The notes beneath the pieces are model-generated. The model made no database searches and was not told where the DNA came from. It saw only the letters and a program-made list of their open reading frames with translations. A DNA stretch of 33,603 bases. Origin: Pseudomonadota bacterium. GTDB lineage: Bacteria > Pseudomonadota > Alphaproteobacteria > Rhodospirillales > Magnetospirillaceae. Every line of letters begins with the position of its first letter. Position 1 is the stretch's first letter. Both the position numbers and the translations under genes were made by a program. Where the stretch lies: NCBI GenBank assembly GCA_021782815.1, contig JAJXUO010000033.1:1-33603 (forward strand), written 5' to 3'. Positions 23,256 to 30,582 of the stretch are shown here, in pieces.

Positions 23256-25073
23256 ATGTCACTCAATATCGCCCTGTCGTCGGCCGTCAATTCGCTGCTC
23301 GTCATCGAGCAGCAGATGTCGGTAACGTCGAACAACATTTCCAACGCCAACACCGCTGGCTATACCCAGGAGACGGTGCAGACCCAGTCCGTGGTCACCA
23401 ACGGCGTGGTGTCGGGCGTGGTGGGCGAGGCGGCCAGCACCTACATCAACACCTATCTGGAACAGTCGATCATTTCCAACGCCTCGTCCTCGGCGCAGGC
23501 ATCGACCTACTATTCCTATTACCAGACCCTGGCCCAGGCCATGGGCACCATTTCCACCAGCGACAGCGGCGGTACCGACCTCGCCTCGGAGCTGTCGTCG
23601 CTGCAGACCACCCTGACCTCGCTCAGCAACAGCCCGGAAGACACGGCGCTGAAGACCAAGGCCATCAGCGAGCTTTCCACCCTGTGCGACGATCTGCGCA
23701 CCACCTCGGCCTCGATCCAGGAACAGCGGGCTCAGGCCGATCAGGGGGTGTCGTCGGCGGTGAACGACGCCAACAGCCAGCTGCAGACCATCGCCACCCT
23801 GAATTCCCAAATCGTGCAGGCCCAGGCCACCGGCGAATCCACCGCCGCCCTGCAGGACAGCCGCTATCAGGCCCTGCAGAATCTGTCGTCCGATCTTGGG
23901 GTCAGCTACTATATCAGCAGCAACGGGGCGATGCAGGTCTACACCACCGACGGCACGCCGCTGCTCACCGGGGCCACCCCCAACACCATCAGCCACGCCG
24001 CCGCCAGCACCATGGATTCCTCCATCAGCTATACGGCGGGGGCTTCCACCGGCATTTCCGGAATCACCGTGAACGGCAAGGACATCACCTCGGACATCAC
24101 CACCGGCAAGATCGCCGCCCTGGTGAAGATGCGCGATACCGATCTGGTCAACGCCCAGTCGGAGCTGGATAATCTGGCCTCCAGCGTGGCCAGCACCCTG
24201 AACGCCACCAGCAATCTCGGCACCTCGGTCACGGCGCCGCAGACCCTGACCGGCGAATCCTCCTCGGCCTTTTCCAGCAGCTCGGCGGTGACGGTGGCGG
24301 CGGGCACCACGGTGCGCATCGCCCTGCTCGACAGCTCGGGCAACGCCACCAGCCATATCGATGTGTCCCTGGCCGGCGACACCACGGTGGGCGCTATCGT
24401 CAATTCCATCAATACCGCCATTTCCGGCGCCTCGATGGGCATGACCTGCAGCCTGAGCAGCTCGGGGCAACTGGTGCTGTCGTCCTCCAGTTCCAGCTAC
24501 GGTGTCGGCATCACCACCTTGAGCGGCAGCATCAGCGGCACCGCCAGCAGCACCGCCACCGATTTCTCCAACTATTTCCAGATGAACGATCTGCTGGTCA
24601 GCACCGATGCCAGCAAGACCATCTCGGCCGAAACCATCACGGTCCGCTCCGACATTCTCTCCACCCCGGCCTATCTGGCCTCGGGCGTGCTGAGCAGCGC
24701 CGCGACCATCGGCTCGCCGGCGGTCACCAGCGGCGACGGCTCCATCGCCGGCGATCTGGCCTCGGATCTGACCTCGAACCAGAGCCTGTCGGCCTCGGGC
24801 TACCTGTCGGCCATCACCACGTCGTTCTCGTCCTACGCGGCCTCCATCGTCTCGGACATTTCGCAGCGCAACACCAACGCCTCCAGCACCGCCACCACGG
24901 CGACCTCGGCGCTGACCACGCTGCAAACCACCTTCAGTTCGCAAAGCGGCGTCAATACCGACGAACAGACGGCGGCTCTGACCGAGCTGCAGAATCTCTA
25001 TCAGGCCTCCGCCAAGGTGGTCAGTACCGTACAGACTATGTTTCAGGCCCTTCTCACCGCGGTGAACGGCTAA
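23256..25073 (+). CDS. flgK: Hook-associated protein 1, FlgK
   Basis: FlgK forms the first junction layer between hook and filament. The 605-residue protein begins with the axial motif MSVTSNNISNANTAGYTQE and the FlgK-type LEQSIISNASSSAQASTYY stretch. An extended coiled-coil and surface domain follows, with LNSQIVQAQATGESTAALQDSRYQALQNLSSDLG in blocks. It ends with TALTELQNLYQASAKVVSTVQTMFQALLTAV, the hydrophobic D0 helix typical of FlgK. The Ser/Thr/Ala-rich middle is usual for exported axial proteins. It lies 10 bases upstream of flgL and downstream of the FlgN-like gene. Confidence 0.95.
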   Translation: MSLNIALSSAVNSLLVIEQQMSVTSNNISNANTAGYTQETVQTQSVVTNGVVSGVVGEAASTYINTYLEQSIISNASSSAQASTYYSYYQTLAQAMGTISTSDSGGTDLASELSSLQTTLTSLSNSPEDTALKTKAISELSTLCDDLRTTSASIQEQRAQADQGVSSAVNDANSQLQTIATLNSQIVQAQATGESTAALQDSRYQALQNLSSDLGVSYYISSNGAMQVYTTDGTPLLTGATPNTISHAAASTMDSSISYTAGASTGISGITVNGKDITSDITTGKIAALVKMRDTDLVNAQSELDNLASSVASTLNATSNLGTSVTAPQTLTGESSSAFSSSSAVTVAAGTTVRIALLDSSGNATSHIDVSLAGDTTVGAIVNSINTAISGASMGMTCSLSSSGQLVLSSSSSSYGVGITTLSGSISGTASSTATDFSNYFQMNDLLVSTDASKTISAETITVRSDILSTPAYLASGVLSSAATIGSPAVTSGDGSIAGDLASDLTSNQSLSASGYLSAITTSFSSYAASIVSDISQRNTNASSTATTATSALTTLQTTFSSQSGVNTDEQTAALTELQNLYQASAKVVSTVQTMFQALLTAVNG

Positions 25074-25082
25074 GGCAGGTGA

Positions 25083-26051
25083 ATGATGGAACGCGTCTCG
25101 ACCTATAATCTGCACAACATCACCATGGGTGCTGCGCTTAATGTGGAAGCGCAGCTGGCGAATGCGCAGCTTCAGGAAGCCTCGGGCCTGACCGCCACCG
25201 ATTACAGCGGTCTGAGCGGCCAGCAGAGCTATGAAGTTCTGAACATGGAGAACGAATACAATCAGGCCACCACCTGGGCGGCGGAAGCCAGCACGGTGGA
25301 AAGCCGCAGCGAGGCCATGTATTCGGCCATCGGCAGCATGACCTCGGTGGTGACCAAGCTGGAAAGCTCCATCAGCGGCGCCCTGAGCTCCACCGACAAT
25401 TCCACCCTCAGCACCACCGCCCAGAGCCTGATGGATCAGCTGGTGTCGGCGATGAACACCCAGGAAAACGGCCGCTATCTGTTTTCGGGAAGCAATATCA
25501 GCACCGCCCCCATCAACATGGCGAACTACAGCTCCACCAGCATCAGCGCCAGCAGCTACAATCCCACCACCCAGGACTTCTCGTACTACCAGGGCAACGA
25601 TACGGTGCTGACGGTGCAGACCGACAGTTCCACCACCGTGAGCTACGGAGTGTGCGCCGGCACCACCGCCACCACGGCGTCGGCCACCAACCCGGCCTCG
25701 GCCTTCGAGGCGGCCATCCGCGCCACCGAGGCGGTGATCAAGGCGGGGTCGCTGACCACCGGCTCCACCAGCCAGACCACCTTGCTGAAGCAGGCCATGA
25801 CCGTGGCCCAGTCGGCCCTGACCCAGCTGGCCAATCTGCAGGAATCGGTCTCGGATATCGCCAATCAGCTCACCAGCGCCAGTGCCGCTCAAACCAACTA
25901 CGCCACCTTGCTGCAAACCTCCATCAGCAACATCAAGGAGGTGAACACCGCCACGGTGACCACGCAGATCGCCCAATATCAGACCCAGCTGCAGTCCTCG
26001 TTTTACGCGGTGTCCACCATCGGCAAATTAAGCCTGGCATCCTATCTGTAA
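25083..26051 (+). CDS. flgL: Hook-associated protein 3, FlgL
   Basis: FlgL forms the second junction layer and nucleates the flagellin filament. The 322-residue protein has the flagellin-like N-terminal D0/D1 helices (VSTYNLHNITMGAALNVEAQLANAQLQEASGL, in blocks), the ENEYNQATTWAAEASTVESRSEAMYSAIGS segment, and MNTQENGRYLFSGSNISTAPI, the FlgL signature of NGRYLFSG. The C-terminal helix LLQTSISNIKEVNTATVTTQIAQYQTQLQSSFYAVSTIGKLSLASYL (in parts) matches FlgL. Two adjacent ATGs (25083, 25086) are possible starts after an AGGCAGGTG box; the second is slightly better spaced. Confidence 0.94.
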   Translation: MMERVSTYNLHNITMGAALNVEAQLANAQLQEASGLTATDYSGLSGQQSYEVLNMENEYNQATTWAAEASTVESRSEAMYSAIGSMTSVVTKLESSISGALSSTDNSTLSTTAQSLMDQLVSAMNTQENGRYLFSGSNISTAPINMANYSSTSISASSYNPTTQDFSYYQGNDTVLTVQTDSSTTVSYGVCAGTTATTASATNPASAFEAAIRATEAVIKAGSLTTGSTSQTTLLKQAMTVAQSALTQLANLQESVSDIANQLTSASAAQTNYATLLQTSISNIKEVNTATVTTQIAQYQTQLQSSFYAVSTIGKLSLASYL

Positions 26052-26172
26052 GGGGCGGCGCCTCAACCTTTCGGCGTTCTCTCGTGCCGGAGTTGCAATA
26101 AAACCGTGGCGCATTTCCCGGCATAAGGATAAGATTCGAGCTGTTCACAAGGGCCATGGCTGGGGGAACAGC

Positions 26173-26658
26173 ATGTCCATCGAATGGCGCAACGTGATGA
26201 GCGTTGGCGATCCAACCGTTGACGGCGACCACAAGCATCTGATCGATCTGATCAATGCCTTTGAAACCTCCATTTCCGGCGAGATCGATCACCGCAAGAT
26301 CGCCCGCGTGCTGCTGGGGCTGGTGCAGTATACCGGTGAGCATTTCGCCCGCGAGGAGGAGCTGCAGCTGAAGGTGCGCTATCCTTATTACGAATCGCAC
26401 CGCAAGCAGCACCGCGATGTGCTGCGGCAGCTGCAGCATGTGCTGACCGAATATACCGAGGCGCACGGCGTGGTGCAGGATTCCATGATCCGCGAGATCA
26501 GCCGTTTCCTGAAGGACTGGCTGGTGGGGCACATCATCGAATCCGATCTGCGCATGAAACCCTATATCGAGAAGATGCGGGCCGAGCAGGCCGCCTTCCG
26601 CCGCGGCCGCCGTCCGTCGCCGCCGCCACTGGGCCTGAAGCCGCCACAGTCCCTCTGA
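26173..26658 (+). CDS. Bacteriohemerythrin
   Basis: This is a 161-residue single-domain protein with the full set of seven non-haem di-iron ligands: His20 (DGDHKHL), His57 and Glu61 (GEHFAREEE), His76 and His80 (ESHRKQH), His120 and Asp125 (WLVGHIIESDL). It should bind O2 reversibly at a carboxylate-bridged di-iron centre in the cytoplasm. A Pro-rich, basic tail follows the domain (RRGRRPSPPPLG) and is probably flexible. Free hemerythrins in motile, microaerophilic bacteria deliver or sense oxygen. Its position 121 bases after flgL, same strand, makes a link with aerotaxis or flagellar respiration tempting but unproven. It may have its own promoter in the 26052-26172 spacer, where nothing decisive is visible. 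Confidence 0.92.
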   Translation: MSIEWRNVMSVGDPTVDGDHKHLIDLINAFETSISGEIDHRKIARVLLGLVQYTGEHFAREEELQLKVRYPYYESHRKQHRDVLRQLQHVLTEYTEAHGVVQDSMIREISRFLKDWLVGHIIESDLRMKPYIEKMRAEQAAFRRGRRPSPPPLGLKPPQSL

Positions 26659-26699
26659 TGCCAACCGGCCAACGTGTCACGTCAACGGTTGGCCGGCAT
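26657..26699. repeat. Palindromic repeat, copy 1 (shared with 33.44 kb)
   Basis: CCGGCCAAC (26665-26673) and GTTGGCCGG (26688-26696) pair perfectly around the 14-base loop GTGTCACGTCAACG, bounded by ATGCC and GGCAT. It overlaps the hemerythrin stop codon and lies between convergent genes, where it can end transcripts from both sides. The same arms and an 11-of-14 identical loop occur at 33437-33468. Confidence 0.7.
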
Positions 26700-26713
26700 G
26701 ACCCCGCCCGGGA

Positions 26714-28024
26714 TCAGCGGGTGAACACCGCCACCGCCTCCAGATGCGCCGACCAGGGGAACTGATCCACCGGGGTGGCGCGGCGCAGCCGGTAGCCGCC
26801 CTGCGCCAGCAGGCGGGCATCGCGGGCCAGGGTGGCGGGATTGCACGAGACCGCCACCACCAGCGGCACGGTCGAGCGGGCCAGCTGCTCGGCCTGGGCG
26901 GCGGCGCCGGCGCGGGGCGGGTCGAACACCACCGCCCGATAGCGGGCCAGCTCTTCGGTCAGCAGGGGCTGGCGGGCCAGATCGCGCTGTTCGGCGCTGA
27001 CGCGGACGCCGGCATGGCCGGCGGCGGCCTTGAGGGCGGCCAGGGCGGCGCCATCGCCTTCCACCGCATGCACCGGGGCCTTCTGGGCCAGAGGAAAGCT
27101 GAAGCTGCCGCAGCCGGCGAACAGGTCGGCCACCGGCGCGGCTCCGCCCACGGCGTCGAACACCAGGGCGGACAGAGCCCGTTCGCCTTCGGCCGAGGGC
27201 TGCAGGAACGCGGCCGGCGGCAGCTCGACGCCGACACCGGCAAAGCGCACGATGGGCGGGCGGCGGCGCGCCAGGGGTTCGGTCAGGCCGGTGCCGGGGC
27301 GGCGCCACGACAGCCGGGCCAGATCCTGCTGCTCGGCGAAGGCGGCCAGACGTTCGCGGTCGAAGAGATCGAGGCGGGCTTCGGCCTCCACCAGCAGATC
27401 CAGGCCGGTTTCGGTCAGGGTAACGGCCACGTCGCCTTCGGTGCCGTCCTCGATCACCGCCTCCAGCAGGGCGCGCAGGGCGGGCAGCAGGGCCAGCAGC
27501 GGCGGCGCCAGCAGCAGGCAGCTGTCCAGATCCACCAGGGTGTGGCTGGCCCGGCCGTTGAACCCCAGGTGCAGCAGCTTGCGCCGCTTGGCGAAGGCGA
27601 AGGTGGCGCGGCGGCGGCTGCCGGGGGCGATGGCCACTAAAGGCGCCACCAGATCGGCCTCGAATCCGGCCCGGCCCATGGCCTCCACCAGCAGGCCGCG
27701 TTTCCAGGTTTGGTAGGCTTCGGGCGCCAGATGCTGCAGCGCGCAGCCGCCGCAGCGGCCGAAATGCGGGCAGGGCGGCGTCTGCCGGTCGGGAGACGGG
27801 GTCAGCACCTGCAGCAGGGCGGCGGCCAGACCGTCGCCGCGCCGGCTGTCCACCTGCACCGCCACCCGTTCGCCGGGCAGGGCGCCGGGCACGAACACCG
27901 CTTCGTCCTGATGGCGGCCGATGCCGTCGCCGCGTCCGCCCAGAGAGCGGATATCGAGCTCCAGGGTACGGGGCAGGGATCGGGAGGGGCCACGCGGCTT
28001 GCGCGCGGGCGGGCGTCGGCTCAT
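26714..28024 (-). CDS. TrmA-family RNA (uracil-5-)-methyltransferase, iron-sulfur type
   Basis: It methylates C5 of a uridine in rRNA or tRNA using S-adenosylmethionine; the closest well-known relative is RlmD/RumA, which modifies 23S rRNA. The ATG at 28024 gives 436 residues. A TRAM-like N-terminal domain (about 20-75) is followed by a 4Fe-4S cluster motif Cys85, Cys91, Cys94 (CPHFGRCGGC) with Cys169 as the fourth ligand. The SAM-binding region is VADLFAGCGSFSFPLA, then VFDPPRAGA, and the catalytic nucleophile Cys394 lies in VAVSCNPATLARD. All catalytic features are intact. The target base cannot be named. The frame open to 28144 would enter the divergent Hpt-like gene and is rejected. Confidence 0.88.
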   Translation of the reverse strand: MSRRPPARKPRGPSRSLPRTLELDIRSLGGRGDGIGRHQDEAVFVPGALPGERVAVQVDSRRGDGLAAALLQVLTPSPDRQTPPCPHFGRCGGCALQHLAPEAYQTWKRGLLVEAMGRAGFEADLVAPLVAIAPGSRRRATFAFAKRRKLLHLGFNGRASHTLVDLDSCLLLAPPLLALLPALRALLEAVIEDGTEGDVAVTLTETGLDLLVEAEARLDLFDRERLAAFAEQQDLARLSWRRPGTGLTEPLARRRPPIVRFAGVGVELPPAAFLQPSAEGERALSALVFDAVGGAAPVADLFAGCGSFSFPLAQKAPVHAVEGDGAALAALKAAAGHAGVRVSAEQRDLARQPLLTEELARYRAVVFDPPRAGAAAQAEQLARSTVPLVVAVSCNPATLARDARLLAQGGYRLRRATPVDQFPWSAHLEAVAVFTR

Positions 28025-28109
28025 GCTGGGACCGGGCTGGTTGAAAAAATGGTGCGCCCGATATAGCCGACAACCGGAGCGGACGCCACCCCTATAGAAG
28101 GAGCCCGCC

Positions 28110-28475
28110 ATGACCGCCGACCGCCGCGCCCGCCTGCTGCCCACCTTTCAGCGCTACGCCGCCGAGTGCCGGACCCGCGCCCAGGCCCTGGCGGCTCTGA
28201 CCGCGGCCGAGGGGGCGTGGGATCTGGCCGCCATCGTGCACGAGGCGCACAGCCTGGCCGGATCCGGGGCCACCATGGGGGCCGAGGCCCTGGGAACCGG
28301 GGCCCGGGCCCTTGAACAGCGGGCCCAGGACTGCCGCGAGGCCGGCCTGGCCCCCGATGACGAGACCCGGCGCCAGATGGCCGCCCAGGCCCAGGCTCTG
28401 CTCGATCAGGCGCGGGGCTTCGCGGTGGAGCGCATGCTGGACGCCTTCATGGCGAAGATGTTTCGGTCTTCCTGA
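28110..28475 (+). CDS. Orphan Hpt-like (histidine phosphotransfer) protein
   Basis: This 121-residue helical protein has the Hpt signature IVHEAHSLAGSGATMGAEALGTGARALEQ, in which His47 corresponds to the phosphorylated histidine. The usual Lys two residues after it (HxLKGS) is replaced by Ala50, the GS and downstream Gly-Ala pattern being kept. Hpt proteins relay phosphate between hybrid kinases and response regulators. No kinase lies next to it; CckA uses ChpT, and the nearest regulator is the orphan NarL-type gene 4 kb away, so its partners are unknown. GAAGGAG precedes the ATG. Its last 29 bases overlap the convergent TPR-methyltransferase gene. Confidence 0.75.
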   Translation: MTADRRARLLPTFQRYAAECRTRAQALAALTAAEGAWDLAAIVHEAHSLAGSGATMGAEALGTGARALEQRAQDCREAGLAPDDETRRQMAAQAQALLDQARGFAVERMLDAFMAKMFRSS

Positions 28476-29934
28476 CCAGCATCAGCAGGCCGGGCACCGG
28501 CTGGCCCTGCTCGGTGCGGGTGGAGACCGCATCGAGGCGCAGCACGGTAAAGCCCTGGGCGGCGGCCAGACGGCGCAGATAGGCGGCGGAATGGCCGAAG
28601 CGCCGCGACGGCAGCACCGTCCAGTCGTCGCCGTCGGCGATCCGTTCCACCGAAAAGGCGAAGGCGCCGCCGGGGCGCAGGGCGGCGGCCACGGCGGAAA
28701 ACACCGGGGCCAGATCGCCCAGATAGATCAGCACATCGCCCGCCGTCACCAGATCATAGGCGCCGGGGAAACGGGCGGCGGCCAGCAGGTCGCCCTCGTC
28801 CAGCCGCTGATAGCAGCCGCGTTCGCGGGCCTTGTCCAGCATGGCCGGCGACAGATCGAGGCCGTGCAGGCTGCGGGCGTGGGGGGCGAAGGCGGCTCCC
28901 ACCAGGCCGGTGCCGCAGCCCAGATCGAGAACATCGAAGGGGCCTTGCCCCAGGCTGGCGGTAACCGCCGCCAGCAGCAGGGCCGGGCCGCGATAGGCCA
29001 GGCCCCGCAGCAGGTCTTCGTCGAACACCTCGGCGTAGCGCTCGTAAAGCTCGGTGACGAAGGCGCTGGGGGCGCGGTCCGGGGCTGGCCCCGCCTCCAG
29101 GCGGGCCAGGGCCAGAGCGGCGCCGAAGGGATCGGCGGGATCGGCCTTCAGCAGGCGGCGCCAGGCGGCGGCGGCTTCGTCCGAACGGCCCAGCCGATCC
29201 AGGCATTCGCCTTGCAGCCACAGGGCCTCGGTCAGGGTTTCGGCGCCGTCCAGGGCGGCCAGGGCCTCGGACCAATGCTCCAGATCCTTCTCGGCCAAGG
29301 CCAGTTCCAGGCGGAAGGAGGCGGCGGCGGGGGCCAGGTCCACCGCTCTTTGGGCGGCGGCGCGGGCCTCGTCGGGGCGCTTCAGCAGCCGCAGCACGGC
29401 GGCCAGATTGGCCTGGGCCGGGGCATGGGCGGGATCGAGATCAAGGGCGCGGGCGAAAGCCAGGGCGGCGGCGGCCAGATCGCCCAGAGCTTTTTCCGCC
29501 AGCCCCAGCAGATTGCAGGCGATCGGGCTTTGACGGCCCTCCAGCGGGCGCAGCAGGGCGGCGGCCTCGGCGGCGCGGCCCCGGCGCAGCAGCAGGGCGG
29601 CCAGGGACTCCTCGGCGGGGGCGATCCCGGGCAGGCGGCGCAGCAGGGCTTCGGCTTCGTCCAGACGGCCTTGCGCCTCCTGGGCGCGGGCCATGGCCAG
29701 CAGCAGCGGCGGCGCCCCGGGGGTGGCGGCCAGGGCCTTGGCCAGATGCTGGGCCGCCTTGCGGGGCTGGCCCTCGTCCAGGGCCAGCAGCCCTTGCAGA
29801 TAGGCCAGGCCGGGCAGGGCGGGCTGGCGTTTGCCAAGCTCGCGGGCCAGTGTCCGCGCCTCGGCGGGGCGGCCTTGTTCGTAGTGGCGGAAGGCCTGGG
29901 CCAGGGCTTGCCCTAAATCCAACTGCCGGGTCAT
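28447..29934 (-). CDS. TPR-repeat protein with C-terminal SAM methyltransferase domain
   Basis: This is a 495-residue two-part protein. Residues about 1-300 are tetratricopeptide repeats: FRHYEQGRPAEARTLARELGKRQPALPGLAYLQGLLALDEGQPRKAAQHLAKALAATP (in blocks), ALAFARALDLDPAHAPAQANLAAVLRLL, and so on, a scaffold for protein binding. The C-terminus is a class I methyltransferase with motif I VLDLGCGTGLVGAAF around Asp337, HGLDLSPAMLDKARERG as motif II, and YDLVTAGDVLIYLGDLAPVFSAVAAALRPGGAFAFSVE in blocks. TPR-methyltransferases of this type are common in Rhodospirillales and occur in sugar or protein modification loci; substrate unknown. ATG 29934 is chosen by the repeat start; its ribosome site is weak, and ATG 29973 is an alternative. 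Confidence 0.8.
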   Translation of the reverse strand: MTRQLDLGQALAQAFRHYEQGRPAEARTLARELGKRQPALPGLAYLQGLLALDEGQPRKAAQHLAKALAATPGAPPLLLAMARAQEAQGRLDEAEALLRRLPGIAPAEESLAALLLRRGRAAEAAALLRPLEGRQSPIACNLLGLAEKALGDLAAAALAFARALDLDPAHAPAQANLAAVLRLLKRPDEARAAAQRAVDLAPAAASFRLELALAEKDLEHWSEALAALDGAETLTEALWLQGECLDRLGRSDEAAAAWRRLLKADPADPFGAALALARLEAGPAPDRAPSAFVTELYERYAEVFDEDLLRGLAYRGPALLLAAVTASLGQGPFDVLDLGCGTGLVGAAFAPHARSLHGLDLSPAMLDKARERGCYQRLDEGDLLAAARFPGAYDLVTAGDVLIYLGDLAPVFSAVAAALRPGGAFAFSVERIADGDDWTVLPSRRFGHSAAYLRRLAAAQGFTVLRLDAVSTRTEQGQPVPGLLMLVRKTETSSP

Positions 29935-30013
29935 GGTCTGTCGATCCGTTTCTGGGAGGGGAGCGGGAAACATGGAAAAGGAAACGCAAACAAAGAGTCG
30001 TGAAAGCTTCGCG

Positions 30014-30032
30014 CCCCGGAGGGCGGGGTTTT
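30014..30032 (+). terminator. Short hairpin with T-run in a divergent spacer
   Basis: CCCCG (30014-30018) and CGGGG (30024-30028) form a 5-bp stem followed by TTTT. It lies between divergent genes about 40 bases before the ArsC-like start, an unexpected place for a terminator; it could attenuate the plus-strand transcript or be chance in G+C-rich DNA. Confidence 0.25.
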
Positions 30033-30071
30033 CGCTAAGCTGCCGCGCAGGCAATGGCTGGGAGCGGCAAA

Positions 30072-30563
30072 ATGTCGGGCATCCGCAACGTTCTGTTCCT
30101 GTGCGACGAGGACTGCGACAGCGGCCTGATGGCCCAGGCCATTCTGGCCCGCGAAGGCGCCGGGCGCTTCCGGGCCTATCAGGCCGGGCTTCATCCCCAA
30201 GACGGCATGCACCCCCTGGTGGAGGGGCTGTTGCGCAAGCTGAACCATGGCACCGCCGAGCTGTCCACCGCGCCGTTGCAGACCTACTGGTCGCCCCAGG
30301 CACCGGTGATGGATTTCCTGTTTACCCTGTCCGAATCCTTGCGCGAGCAAACGCCGCCCCGGTTGCCGGGCCCGCCCCTCACCGCGCATTGGGGCGTGCC
30401 CGAGCTGACCTTTTCCGGCAAATCCGACGCCGAGCGGGCGCTGGCGGTGGCGGAAACCTACCGCATGCTCAGCAACCGCATCGGCATTTTCGTCAACCTG
30501 CCGATGACGGCGCTGGACCGCCTCAGCCTGCAGCGCCGCCTGGGCGAAATCGGCGCCGCCTGA
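30072..30563 (+). CDS. Degenerate ArsC / low-molecular-weight phosphatase-like protein
   Basis: The fold matches thioredoxin-coupled arsenate reductases and low-molecular-weight tyrosine phosphatases: VLFLCDEDCDSGLMAQAIL in the P-loop position, HPLVEGLLRKLNHGTAELST, MDFLFTLSES, LPGPPLTAHWGVPE and a C-terminal RMLSNRIGIFVNLPMTALDRLSLQRRLGEIG (in blocks). The active-site CX5R is broken: Cys11 is present but the essential Arg is Ser17, and the downstream cysteines of the arsenate-reductase relay are missing, as is the normal VCDNAAGE loop (here LSESLREQ). It probably lacks reductase or phosphatase activity and may bind anions or proteins. The ATG at 30072 has GGGAG 7 bases upstream (163 residues); ATG 30054 would add six residues. 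No ars genes are adjacent. Confidence 0.75.
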   Translation: MSGIRNVLFLCDEDCDSGLMAQAILAREGAGRFRAYQAGLHPQDGMHPLVEGLLRKLNHGTAELSTAPLQTYWSPQAPVMDFLFTLSESLREQTPPRLPGPPLTAHWGVPELTFSGKSDAERALAVAETYRMLSNRIGIFVNLPMTALDRLSLQRRLGEIGAA

Positions 30564-30582
30564 CCCGTTCCGGCGCCGGTTC

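Noticed and set aside
23259-25976. 905-codon minus-strand frame opposite flgK/flgL
   Set aside because: Antisense shadow of Ser/Thr-rich axial-protein codons; Gly/His/Arg low complexity and no recognisable domain.
26110-26130. Sigma-54-like GTGGCGCATTTCCCGGC before hemerythrin
   Set aside because: The GG-to-GC distance is 11 bases, outside the strict spacing.
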